Assembly (NCBI GenBank): GCA_017518705.1
Contig: JAFWUC010000053.1
Span: 1 to 64,000, forward strand
Length of the DNA: 64,000 nt
Direction: 5' to 3'
Origin: Clostridia bacterium
GTDB lineage: Bacteria; Bacillota_A; Clostridia; Christensenellales; Aristaeellaceae
This document shows, piece by piece, positions 41,131 through 48,378 of this stretch (positions within the stretch are counted from its first letter, which is position 1; every line of letters starts with the position of its first letter). The notes below the pieces were generated by a model. The model had not been told where the DNA came from, did not search any database, and was given only the letters and a program-made list of their open reading frames with translations. A program made the position numbers and the translations under genes.

Positions 41131-43212
41131 ATGTCTTTTACTGATACTTTCGGCATACAGGTATTCAGCGACCGGGTGATGCGGGAAAGGCTGTCCGCCC
41201 AGGCGTATGACAGCTATAAGCAGCTTTCGCAGGAAGGCGGCGCCCTCACCCGTGACGTGGCGGACGAGATCGCCTGCGCCATGAAGGACTGGGCGATCGA
41301 AAACGGCGCCACCCACTTCACCCACTGGTTCCAGCCCATGACGGGCATGACCGCCGAAAAGCACGAGGCGTTCATCCGCCCCGAAGGGGACGGCGCGCTG
41401 GCGGTGTTCAGCGGCAAGGAACTGATAAAGGGCGAAAGTGACGCTTCCAGTTTCCCAAGCGGCGGCTTAAGGGCCACCTTCGAAGCCCGCGGCTATACCG
41501 CCTGGGATCCGACTTCCTATGCCTTCATAAAAGACAAGACGCTGTGCGTGCCCACGGCGTTCTGCTCCTATACCGGCGAAGCGCTGGACAAAAAGACGCC
41601 GCTAATGCGCTCCATGAGGCTGCTGAACGCTTCCGCGCTCAAGCTGCTTTCACGCCTGGGCATAAACGCCGGGCGCGTGAGCGCGATGGTCGGCGCCGAG
41701 CAGGAATACTTCCTGATAGACAAAAAGCTGTACCGTTTGAGGCCCGACCTGATCTATACCGGCAGGACGCTCCTCGGGCGGCGTCCCAGCAAGGGTCAGG
41801 AGCTGGACGACCACTTTTTCGGCGCGCTCAAGCCCCGCGTCAGCGCGTTCATGTGGGAACTGGACGAGGAGCTGTGGAAACTCGGCATCCCTGCCAAGAC
41901 CTGCCACAACGAAGCCGCTCCCGCCCAGCATGAGCTTGCCTGCGTGTACGAGAGCGTGAACGTGGCCACCGACCACAACCAGCTCACGATGGAAATCATG
42001 AAGCGGGTCGCATCCCGCCACGAACTGGTGTGCCTGCTGCACGAAAAGCCCTTCAAAGGCGTAAACGGCTCCGGTAAGCACAACAACTGGTCGCTGCAGA
42101 CGGACGACGGGACGAACCTGCTGGAACCCGGCGACAAGCCCTGGGAAAACCCGGTGTTCCTGCTGATGCTGTCCGCAATGATACGCGGCGTGGACAGGTA
42201 CGCAGAACTGCTCCGGGTCAGCGTGGCCAGCGCGGGCAACGACCTGCGCCTGGGCGGAGACGAAGCTCCCCCTGCCATAATCAGCATGTATCTGGGCGAC
42301 GATTTGTGCCGCATGCTCAAAGACGTGGCCGAGGGGCAGCAGCCCGGACGCGCGGACCGCGAATACATCACCGGCGGAGTCGACACCCTGTCCCCTGTGA
42401 TGAAAGACACTTCCGACCGTAACCGCACGTCTCCCGTGGCGTTCACCGGCAACAAATTCGAGTTCCGCGCCGTGGGTTCCTCTTTCTCCGTAGCCGACAT
42501 AAACGTCATAATCAACACCGCCGTCGCGGACAGTCTGGAGCACTTCGCGCAGATCCTGGACGACTGCGGCGACACCGCACTCGGCGTAAGGGAGATCGTC
42601 CGTCAAACGCTCTCCAAGCACGGAAAGATACTGTTCAACGGCAACAACTATTCCCTCGACTGGGCGAAAGAGGCCGAAAAGCGCGGCCTGCCACGGCTCG
42701 ATACCGCCGTAGACGCCATGAAGCGCTACTGCGTGCCCGAGAACATGGTCCTGCTCACCCGTCACGGCGTGCTGTCCCAGACGGAAATGTACTCCCGCCG
42801 GGAGATAATGCTGGAAAACTATTCCAAGATAGTGGCCATAGAAGCGCACACGCTGACCGACATGCTGCGCAAGGGCGTGCTGCCTGCCGCCCAGGAGTAC
42901 ACGCTGCGCCTCGCGGACGGCATACTCAAAAAGCAGCAGGCGGGGGTCGAGCCTAGGAGCGAGAGCCTCACCCTGTCCACGCTGAACGGTCTGTGCAACC
43001 AGCTCTTCGACGCCTGCGCCGCGCTGGATATGGCGCTGGACGAGGCGGAAGACAAACCGAGCGAGATGGAAAAGGCAGAATGCTACTGCGCAAAGGTGCT
43101 CCCTCTTATGAAACTCGCGCGCGGTCACTCTGACGAAGCTGAGGCGCTGTGTCCCGCGGATGTGTGGCCGTATCCCGATTATGGCAGTCTGTTGAGCGCC
43201 ACGTCGGTATAA
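41131..43212 (+). CDS. glnN: Type III glutamine synthetase
   Basis: A 693-residue GSIII enzyme making glutamine from glutamate and ammonia with ATP. GSIII features are the N-terminal FGIQVFSDRVMRERL and THFTHWFQPMTGMTAEKHE, the glutamate-site block GAEQEYFLIDKKLY, NEAAPAQHELACVYESVN, and VNGSGKHNNWSLQTDDG. Start at 41131 follows GAGG by about 9 bases; an in-frame extension into the GH127 gene is rejected. Its last codons overlap the first of several TATAATTATACA repeats that precede argG, so arginine and glutamine genes are physically tied. Confidence 0.96.
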   Translation: MSFTDTFGIQVFSDRVMRERLSAQAYDSYKQLSQEGGALTRDVADEIACAMKDWAIENGATHFTHWFQPMTGMTAEKHEAFIRPEGDGALAVFSGKELIKGESDASSFPSGGLRATFEARGYTAWDPTSYAFIKDKTLCVPTAFCSYTGEALDKKTPLMRSMRLLNASALKLLSRLGINAGRVSAMVGAEQEYFLIDKKLYRLRPDLIYTGRTLLGRRPSKGQELDDHFFGALKPRVSAFMWELDEELWKLGIPAKTCHNEAAPAQHELACVYESVNVATDHNQLTMEIMKRVASRHELVCLLHEKPFKGVNGSGKHNNWSLQTDDGTNLLEPGDKPWENPVFLLMLSAMIRGVDRYAELLRVSVASAGNDLRLGGDEAPPAIISMYLGDDLCRMLKDVAEGQQPGRADREYITGGVDTLSPVMKDTSDRNRTSPVAFTGNKFEFRAVGSSFSVADINVIINTAVADSLEHFAQILDDCGDTALGVREIVRQTLSKHGKILFNGNNYSLDWAKEAEKRGLPRLDTAVDAMKRYCVPENMVLLTRHGVLSQTEMYSRREIMLENYSKIVAIEAHTLTDMLRKGVLPAAQEYTLRLADGILKKQQAGVEPRSESLTLSTLNGLCNQLFDACAALDMALDEAEDKPSEMEKAECYCAKVLPLMKLARGHSDEAEALCPADVWPYPDYGSLLSATSV

Positions 43213-43273
43213 TTATACAATTATACAGATTCTTTACTTGACAAATGCTGTATAATGTCTCATAATTATACAG
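43208..43273 (+). promoter_or_regulatory. argG promoter region with clustered ARG-box half-sites
   Basis: TTGACA (43238-43243), a 17-base spacer and CATAAT (43261-43266) form the promoter. CTGTATAAT (43248-43256) and ATTATACAG (43265-43273) are a perfect 9-bp inverted repeat spanning spacer and -10. A further cluster, TATAATTATACA then ATTATACAG (43208-43228), lies upstream. The same TGTATAAT half-site sits before argR. ArgR binding here would occlude RNA polymerase when arginine is plentiful. Confidence 0.75.
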
Positions 43274-43298
43274 CATTATTCATTTTCGGAGGCTATAT

Positions 43299-44522
43299 AT
43301 GAAAAAGTATAATAAAATCGTGCTGGCTTACAGCGGCGGCCTGGATACGTCCGTTATAATCCCTTGGCTCAAAGAGAACTATGACGATCCCGAGATCATC
43401 GCCGTGTCGGGCGACGTCGGCCAGGGCACCGAGCTGGACGGTCTCAACGAAAAGGCTCTCAAGACCGGAGCCAGCAAGCTTTATATAGAAGACCTCAAAC
43501 AGGAATTTGTGGACGAATACATCTTCCCCACCCTGAAAGCGGGCGCGAAATACGAAGGCGAATATCTGCTGGGCACCTCCTTCGCCCGTCCCATAATCGC
43601 CAAGCGCATAGTTGAGATCGCGCTCAAGGAAGGCGCGGACGCCATCTGCCACGGCTGCACCGGCAAGGGCAACGACCAGGTGCGTTTCGAGCTGGCCATA
43701 AAGGCCTTCGCTCCCGACATGCCGGTGATCGCCCCCTGGAGAGAGTGGAAGATCAAGAGCCGCGAAGAGGAGATCGATTACGCCGAAAGCCACAATATCC
43801 CCCTGAAGATCAGCCGCGAGACCAACTATTCCAAGGACAAGAATCTGTGGCACCTGTCCCACGAGGGACTGGATCTGGAGGATCCCGCCAACGAACCCAA
43901 GATAAACCAGCCCGGCTTCCTGGAGATGGGCGTGTCTCCCGAAATGGCGCCTGACAAAGCCGAGTATGTGACCGTCTCCTTCGAGCAGGGCGTGCCCGTA
44001 AAGGTCAACGGTGAGAAACTTGACAGCGTGCAGCTTATAGAAAAACTGAACGAACTGGGCGGAAAGCACGGCATAGGCATAATCGACCTGGTGGAAAACC
44101 GCCTGGTCGGCATGAAGAGCCGCGGCGTGTACGAAACTCCCGGCGGCACCATACTCTACAAGGCCCACGAACTGCTGGAGACCCTTTGCCTCGACCGCGA
44201 GACCATGCATTTCAAGGCCGTCGCCGCGCAGAAGTTCAGCGAACTGGTATATTTCGGCCAGTGGTACACTCCCCTGCGCCAGGCGCTGAGCGCTTTCGTG
44301 GACGAGACCCAGAAAAACGTTACGGGCGACGTGAAACTCAAGCTGTATAAGGGCAACATCATCCCCGCGGGCATGACCAGTCCCTACAGCCTGTACGACG
44401 CGGAGATCGCCACCTTTGACGAGGACGACGTGTACGACCAGAAGGACGCGAAGGGCTTCATAACCCTGTTCGGGCTGCCCATCAAAGTCCAGGCAAAACT
44501 CAACGCGAAACTGAACAAATAA
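43299..44522 (+). CDS. argG: Argininosuccinate synthase
   Basis: A 407-residue ligase joining citrulline and aspartate with ATP. The N-terminal PP-loop is [18 protein letters not shown]; further blocks are [28 protein letters not shown] and [18 protein letters not shown] [18 protein letters not shown]. Length is normal. GGAGG lies 8 bases before the ATG. argH follows after 10 bases, completing the last two steps from citrulline to arginine. Confidence 0.98.
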   Translation: MKKYNKIVLAYSGGLDTSVIIPWLKENYDDPEIIAVSGDVGQGTELDGLNEKALKTGASKLYIEDLKQEFVDEYIFPTLKAGAKYEGEYLLGTSFARPIIAKRIVEIALKEGADAICHGCTGKGNDQVRFELAIKAFAPDMPVIAPWREWKIKSREEEIDYAESHNIPLKISRETNYSKDKNLWHLSHEGLDLEDPANEPKINQPGFLEMGVSPEMAPDKAEYVTVSFEQGVPVKVNGEKLDSVQLIEKLNELGGKHGIGIIDLVENRLVGMKSRGVYETPGGTILYKAHELLETLCLDRETMHFKAVAAQKFSELVYFGQWYTPLRQALSAFVDETQKNVTGDVKLKLYKGNIIPAGMTSPYSLYDAEIATFDEDDVYDQKDAKGFITLFGLPIKVQAKLNAKLNK

Positions 44523-44532
44523 GGATCATCTA

Positions 44533-45918
44533 ATGGACTCCAAGCTTTGGGAAGGCCGCCTTGCGGGCGGCCTCAGCGGCGCCGCCAACGACTACAACTC
44601 CTCCATACGCGTAGACTCGCGCATGTACCGTGAGGACATATTGGGCTCACTCGCCCACGCGCGGATGCTGTGTGAAACAGGCATCATTTCCGCAGAGGAT
44701 CACGCCGCAATAGAAAGCGGCTTAAACGCCATACTTGAAGATATATCTTCAGGCAAACTGGCGATATCCCCCGAAGCGGAGGATATCCACACTTTCGTTG
44801 AAGCCGAACTGACCCGGCGGGTGGGCGCTCCGGGCAAAAAGCTGCACACCGCCCGCAGCCGCAACGACCAGGTCGCAACGGACGTGAGGCTGTACCTGAA
44901 GGGACAGGCGGAAAACGTCATCTCCCTGCTGGCAAAAATGGCCCGCGCCCTTACCGACAAGGCAGAAAAGTATACCGAAGCCATCATGCCCGGTTACACC
45001 CACCTGCAGAGGGCGCAGCCCGTGAGCTTTGCCCAGCAGCTGCTGGCCTACGCGCAGATGTTTCTGCGGGACATGGGCCGCATGTCCGACGCGGAAAAGC
45101 GCATGAACCGCTGTCCCCTGGGCGCCGGCGCACTGGCCGGCACGTCATTCCCCATCGACCGGGAGCTGACGAGCCGGCTGCTGGGTTTTGACGCGCCCTG
45201 CCTGAATTCCATAGACGCCGTGAGCGACCGGGACTTCTGCGTGGAGCTCGCCGCGGCTCTGAGCCTGATAATGACCCACCTCTCCCGCCTGTCGGAGGAG
45301 GTCATCCTCTGGTCCAGCTGGGAGTTCCGCTTTGTCGAGCTGGCGGACGAATACTCCACCGGCTCCTCCATTATGCCCCAGAAGAAAAACCCCGATCTGG
45401 CGGAGCTTACACGGGGCAAAACAGGCCGGGTGAACGGCGATCTCATGTCCCTGCTGACCATGCTCAAGGGGCTGCCCCTCGCCTACAACAAAGACATGCA
45501 GGAAGACAAAGAGGCGATCTTCGACAGCTTTGACACGGTAAAAGCCGCTCTGACAGTGTGTATCCCCATGCTGGAGACCATGAGCGTGAAAACCGAAAAC
45601 ATGCTTCTCGCCGCTGCCCGGGGCTTTATAAACGCCACCGACGCGGCGGATTACCTTGCCGCCAAAGGCGTGCCTTTCCGTGACGCATACAAAGCCGTAG
45701 GCTCCCTGGTCAAATACCTTATATCCGAAGGCAAGACTCTGGAAAGCGCAGAGCTTGCCGACTATCAGCATTTCTGCCCCGCGTTCTGCAGCGATGTGTA
45801 CGGTTTCATCAGCCTTGACGCGTGCCTTAAGCGCAGGAACAGCCTGGGCGGCACCTCCCCCGAGCAGACCGCCCGGCAGATACAGTCCGTGCGTGCCGAA
45901 CTGGCAAAGTATGAATAA
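44533..45918 (+). CDS. argH: Argininosuccinate lyase
   Basis: A 461-residue member of the fumarase/aspartase superfamily that splits argininosuccinate into arginine and fumarate. Blocks include KLWEGRLAGGLSGAANDYNS, HTARSRNDQVATDVRLYLK, the superfamily signature GSSIMPQKKNPD, and GYTHLQRAQPVSFAQQLLAY. The final codons overlap the start of the acyltransferase gene by 8 bases. Confidence 0.98.
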   Translation: MDSKLWEGRLAGGLSGAANDYNSSIRVDSRMYREDILGSLAHARMLCETGIISAEDHAAIESGLNAILEDISSGKLAISPEAEDIHTFVEAELTRRVGAPGKKLHTARSRNDQVATDVRLYLKGQAENVISLLAKMARALTDKAEKYTEAIMPGYTHLQRAQPVSFAQQLLAYAQMFLRDMGRMSDAEKRMNRCPLGAGALAGTSFPIDRELTSRLLGFDAPCLNSIDAVSDRDFCVELAAALSLIMTHLSRLSEEVILWSSWEFRFVELADEYSTGSSIMPQKKNPDLAELTRGKTGRVNGDLMSLLTMLKGLPLAYNKDMQEDKEAIFDSFDTVKAALTVCIPMLETMSVKTENMLLAAARGFINATDAADYLAAKGVPFRDAYKAVGSLVKYLISEGKTLESAELADYQHFCPAFCSDVYGFISLDACLKRRNSLGGTSPEQTARQIQSVRAELAKYE

Positions 45919-47074
45919 TTCAGACCGCGCCCCCGCTGCGGATATACTGCGGGTCATCAGCATAGGCATAGTGGGCTGGTACCACATCTGGCAGCAGAGC
46001 TGGCTGAATCCCAGCTTTACCCTTTTCGGGCATTATTTCAATCTATACCCCCTTGTGAGCAGGGGGTATATGTTTGTGTACGTGATGTTCATGCTCAGCG
46101 GCTTCGTGCTCATGCTGGGCAGCTTGAGCGGAAGATATCCCTCCGTAAAGCGCTTTTACCTGGGCAGGATCGCGCGCATAGTACCATCTTACCTCATGTG
46201 CCTTGTGATCTTCGGCTGTTTCGTCATAATCCCCGACGACCCGTATCCTTCCCTGGGATTCATGCTTAAGGATCTGCTAAGCCATCTGACATTCACGCAT
46301 AACCTGGTATACGAAGGCTATCAGGCATCCCACTTCAGCCACGCCCTGTGGACCGTCGCCGTGGAAATGCAGTTGTACCTGATATTTCCCCTGCTCGCCC
46401 GGTGCTTCAAAAAGAAACCGTATCTCGTCTTTGCCGGGATGCTGGCTATCTCCACTCTGGTAAAGCTGCTTATCCGCGCATATATCCCGGATTCCACTTT
46501 ATACATAAACCGCCTGAGCACCACCCTTGACGTTTTCGGCACAGGCATGCTTGGAGCGTATGTTTATTACCGCGTGAAGGAACACGGTTTCGGCAGGTAT
46601 GCGCTCCTCGCTTTCACTTTCGCCGGTCTTGGCTGCGTTTTGGGCGCGCACTTCCTCATGAAGAGCCTTGCCACGTTTACGGGCGGCGAGACGGAAAGGC
46701 AGGCGCAGATGTGGTTCGCGCTGCCTTTGTCCCTGCTCATGTGCACATTCACGGTATGCTTAAGCCTGAGCTTCGGATGGGTCAAAAAACTGTGTTCCAA
46801 CCGCATAGTGCTGTTCTTTGCGGGGATTTCCTACAACTTCTACATCTGGCACCAGACCCTGGCGGTGCGTCTTAAGCAGGCGCGCATACCTTCATACACG
46901 GGCAGTACCCCGAACATGGACGGTCAGACGGTCTGGCAGCACCGGTATACGTTGGTCTGCTTCATCGCCGCCCTGCTGTTCGCGGCGTTTATGACCTATG
47001 TAATAGAAAAACCCTGCGCCAGGGCTTTAAGCCCGCGCAGGGAAGCTAAGCCGTCTCAGCCGCCGAATTCCTGA
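45911..47074 (+). CDS. Acyltransferase-3 family membrane protein (OafA-like)
   Basis: A 387-residue polytopic protein with about ten membrane segments. The N-terminal catalytic region has ADILRVISIGIVGWYHIWQQ, where the usual His is retained in WYH, then GYMFVYVMFMLSGFVLMLG and RIARIVPSYLMCL; ISYNFYIWHQTL near the C-terminus is typical. The family O-acylates sugars of wall polymers, exopolysaccharide or macrolides. The ATG at 45911 lies inside the argH stop region without a clear ribosome site, implying coupling. The last 19 bases overlap the converging URO-D gene, and the codons for the C-terminal tail also encode a terminator for it. Confidence 0.87.
   Translation: MNNSDRAPAADILRVISIGIVGWYHIWQQSWLNPSFTLFGHYFNLYPLVSRGYMFVYVMFMLSGFVLMLGSLSGRYPSVKRFYLGRIARIVPSYLMCLVIFGCFVIIPDDPYPSLGFMLKDLLSHLTFTHNLVYEGYQASHFSHALWTVAVEMQLYLIFPLLARCFKKKPYLVFAGMLAISTLVKLLIRAYIPDSTLYINRLSTTLDVFGTGMLGAYVYYRVKEHGFGRYALLAFTFAGLGCVLGAHFLMKSLATFTGGETERQAQMWFALPLSLLMCTFTVCLSLSFGWVKKLCSNRIVLFFAGISYNFYIWHQTLAVRLKQARIPSYTGSTPNMDGQTVWQHRYTLVCFIAALLFAAFMTYVIEKPCARALSPRREAKPSQPPNS
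47007..47042 (-). terminator. Minus-strand terminator of the URO-D gene, inside the opposing acyltransferase CDS
   Basis: CCCTGCGC with GCGCAGGG, plus an inner GGGC/GCCC, form a 12-bp interrupted stem. On the minus strand it is followed by TTTTT. It begins 14 bases after the URO-D stop and lies wholly within codons of the acyltransferase. Confidence 0.75.
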
Positions 47075-48177
47075 CGGAAACGGTCGCAGTAATACCTGAC
47101 GTTGTCCCACTTGGCGTCCGGCGCGATCCTGTGGTCGGGGCAGGGACTGTATCCGCCCAGGTCGATAAGGGGCTTTAAGCGTTCTATCTCCGCGTCCACC
47201 GCCTTAAAGTCCTTGCTGAACACCCGTTTGTCCATGCCGCCCACGCCCTTGATGGCCGGGCCGTATTTTTCTCTCCAGGGCGCTATCGAGGCGTTCCATG
47301 TGCCCACCTCTATGGGAAACATGGTATTTACGCCGTTTTCCAGCCATATGGGCACCAGTTCGTCTATCTTGCCGTCACAGTCCAGAGAGATTATATCCGT
47401 ACCGTGGGCGCGCATCTCGTCCGTGATCTTTTTATACCATTTGCCGGTAAGCCGCCCGAACACCGCGGGTCTGAGCAGCGGACCGGTCTTAAAGCATATG
47501 TCCTCCCAAAAATGGCCGTAATCAAACTTGAGTCCCAGCTTCATGGCTTCTTTCACGCATTCGTAGCACAGGGAGTCGACCGTATCCACGATCTCCTCAT
47601 AAAGCTCCTCGTCATCCACGGCCAGGTAGCTCAGTTCTTCCACGCCCACCATGTTCCTGACATTGCCGTAAAGCGAGCCGAGATGCAGGTATATCGGGTG
47701 GTCTTCCCCTTTAAGGCGCTCATATTCCCGCTTGATATTCTCACCGTCCACTCTTTCCGGGAAGAATCTGAGCCGGGGCAGGTATTCCTCCTCCCAGGCT
47801 TTCCTGTCCTTCAGGGTAGTGCCCACGTGGGCGGGTATGGACACCACGCCCGGCTTGCTCTTGGTGATCAGCCCCATGCTGTCACGGCGGATCTCGCTGC
47901 CGTCAGGCAGCACCTCCAGCACTTCGGACTTGAATGACGGGTTCAGAAAGCCGCTGAAGCCCAGACCGCCGCCCCAGTTGAAGTCAAAACCCAGCAGCTG
48001 GTTTATCTTATGGTCGGTCGCGTTGCCGTCTCCCCAGTTATTGGCATCCTCGATGGTGATATGCCCTTCCTCCGCCCACTTCAGCAGTGTCTCACGCCAG
48101 AATCCGAAGACCACCAGGGGCATGCGGTCATATTTTTCATAGTTCATTATAGCGTGGAGCCGCTGGGTATTATTCAT
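47056..48177 (-). CDS. Uroporphyrinogen decarboxylase (URO-D) family protein, probably a methyltransferase
   Basis: A 373-residue URO-D-fold protein. Blocks include RLHAIMNYEKYDRMPLVVFG, VEELSYLAVDDEELYEEIVD, GTDIISLDCDGKIDELVPIW and GVNTMFPIEVGTWN. The family contains haem-pathway decarboxylases and, very commonly in anaerobes, corrinoid-dependent methyltransferases such as MtaA/CmuA relatives. No other haem genes are here and the arginines typical of HemE are not evident, so a methyltransferase or unknown role is likelier. Start at 48177 has GGAGG upstream; a 71-codon extension in an AT-rich leader is rejected. A corrinoid protein gene is not adjacent. Confidence 0.85.
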   Translation of the reverse strand: MNNTQRLHAIMNYEKYDRMPLVVFGFWRETLLKWAEEGHITIEDANNWGDGNATDHKINQLLGFDFNWGGGLGFSGFLNPSFKSEVLEVLPDGSEIRRDSMGLITKSKPGVVSIPAHVGTTLKDRKAWEEEYLPRLRFFPERVDGENIKREYERLKGEDHPIYLHLGSLYGNVRNMVGVEELSYLAVDDEELYEEIVDTVDSLCYECVKEAMKLGLKFDYGHFWEDICFKTGPLLRPAVFGRLTGKWYKKITDEMRAHGTDIISLDCDGKIDELVPIWLENGVNTMFPIEVGTWNASIAPWREKYGPAIKGVGGMDKRVFSKDFKAVDAEIERLKPLIDLGGYSPCPDHRIAPDAKWDNVRYYCDRFRQEFGG

Positions 48178-48193
48178 AAAAAAGCCTCCGTTT

Positions 48194-48219
48194 TGTGCTA
48201 TTATTGTGATTTTAGCACA
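48194..48219. promoter_or_regulatory. Inverted repeat in the URO-D upstream region
   Basis: TGTGCTA (48194-48200) and TAGCACA (48213-48219) are perfect inverted 7-bp arms separated by 12 bases, 17 to 42 bases before the URO-D ATG. A TAAAAT in the spacer (minus strand) could be the -10, so a repressor bound here would block transcription. The rest of this 200-base divergent spacer is AT-rich with no other gene. Confidence 0.45.
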
Positions 48220-48290
48220 TATTATTTTCTGTTTTGTTAGCCTTGGTTTCGTTTTTGCTACAAATAAATCTCTAAATCGTGTAAATGATA

Positions 48291-48319
48291 TTGCAAAATT
48301 ATTGCCGGAGTTGTATAAT
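48291..48319 (+). promoter_or_regulatory. Promoter of the cell-wall locus
   Basis: TTGCAA (48291-48296), 17-base spacer, TATAAT (48314-48319). The first gene starts 60 bases downstream after GAGGAAG. Confidence 0.8.
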
Positions 48320-48378
48320 ATTTCCGAGTACATATACCCGTGATTTTTTGATAAAAAAGTGTTTCGAGGAAGTACGCT

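Noticed and set aside
41650..43128. 492-codon minus-strand frame opposite the glutamine synthetase
   Set aside because: Low-complexity, His/Gly/Val-rich translation typical of antisense GC-rich DNA; the type III glutamine synthetase on the other strand is certain.
43238..43256. TTGACA followed by TATAAT seven bases later before argG
   Set aside because: The spacing is impossible for a sigma-A promoter; TTGACA pairs with CATAAT 17 bases downstream, and this TATAAT is part of an ARG half-site.
48182..48378. Possible small gene or riboswitch in the AT-rich divergent spacer
   Set aside because: Only two promoters and one inverted repeat are visible; no conserved riboswitch core and no frame with a ribosome site.
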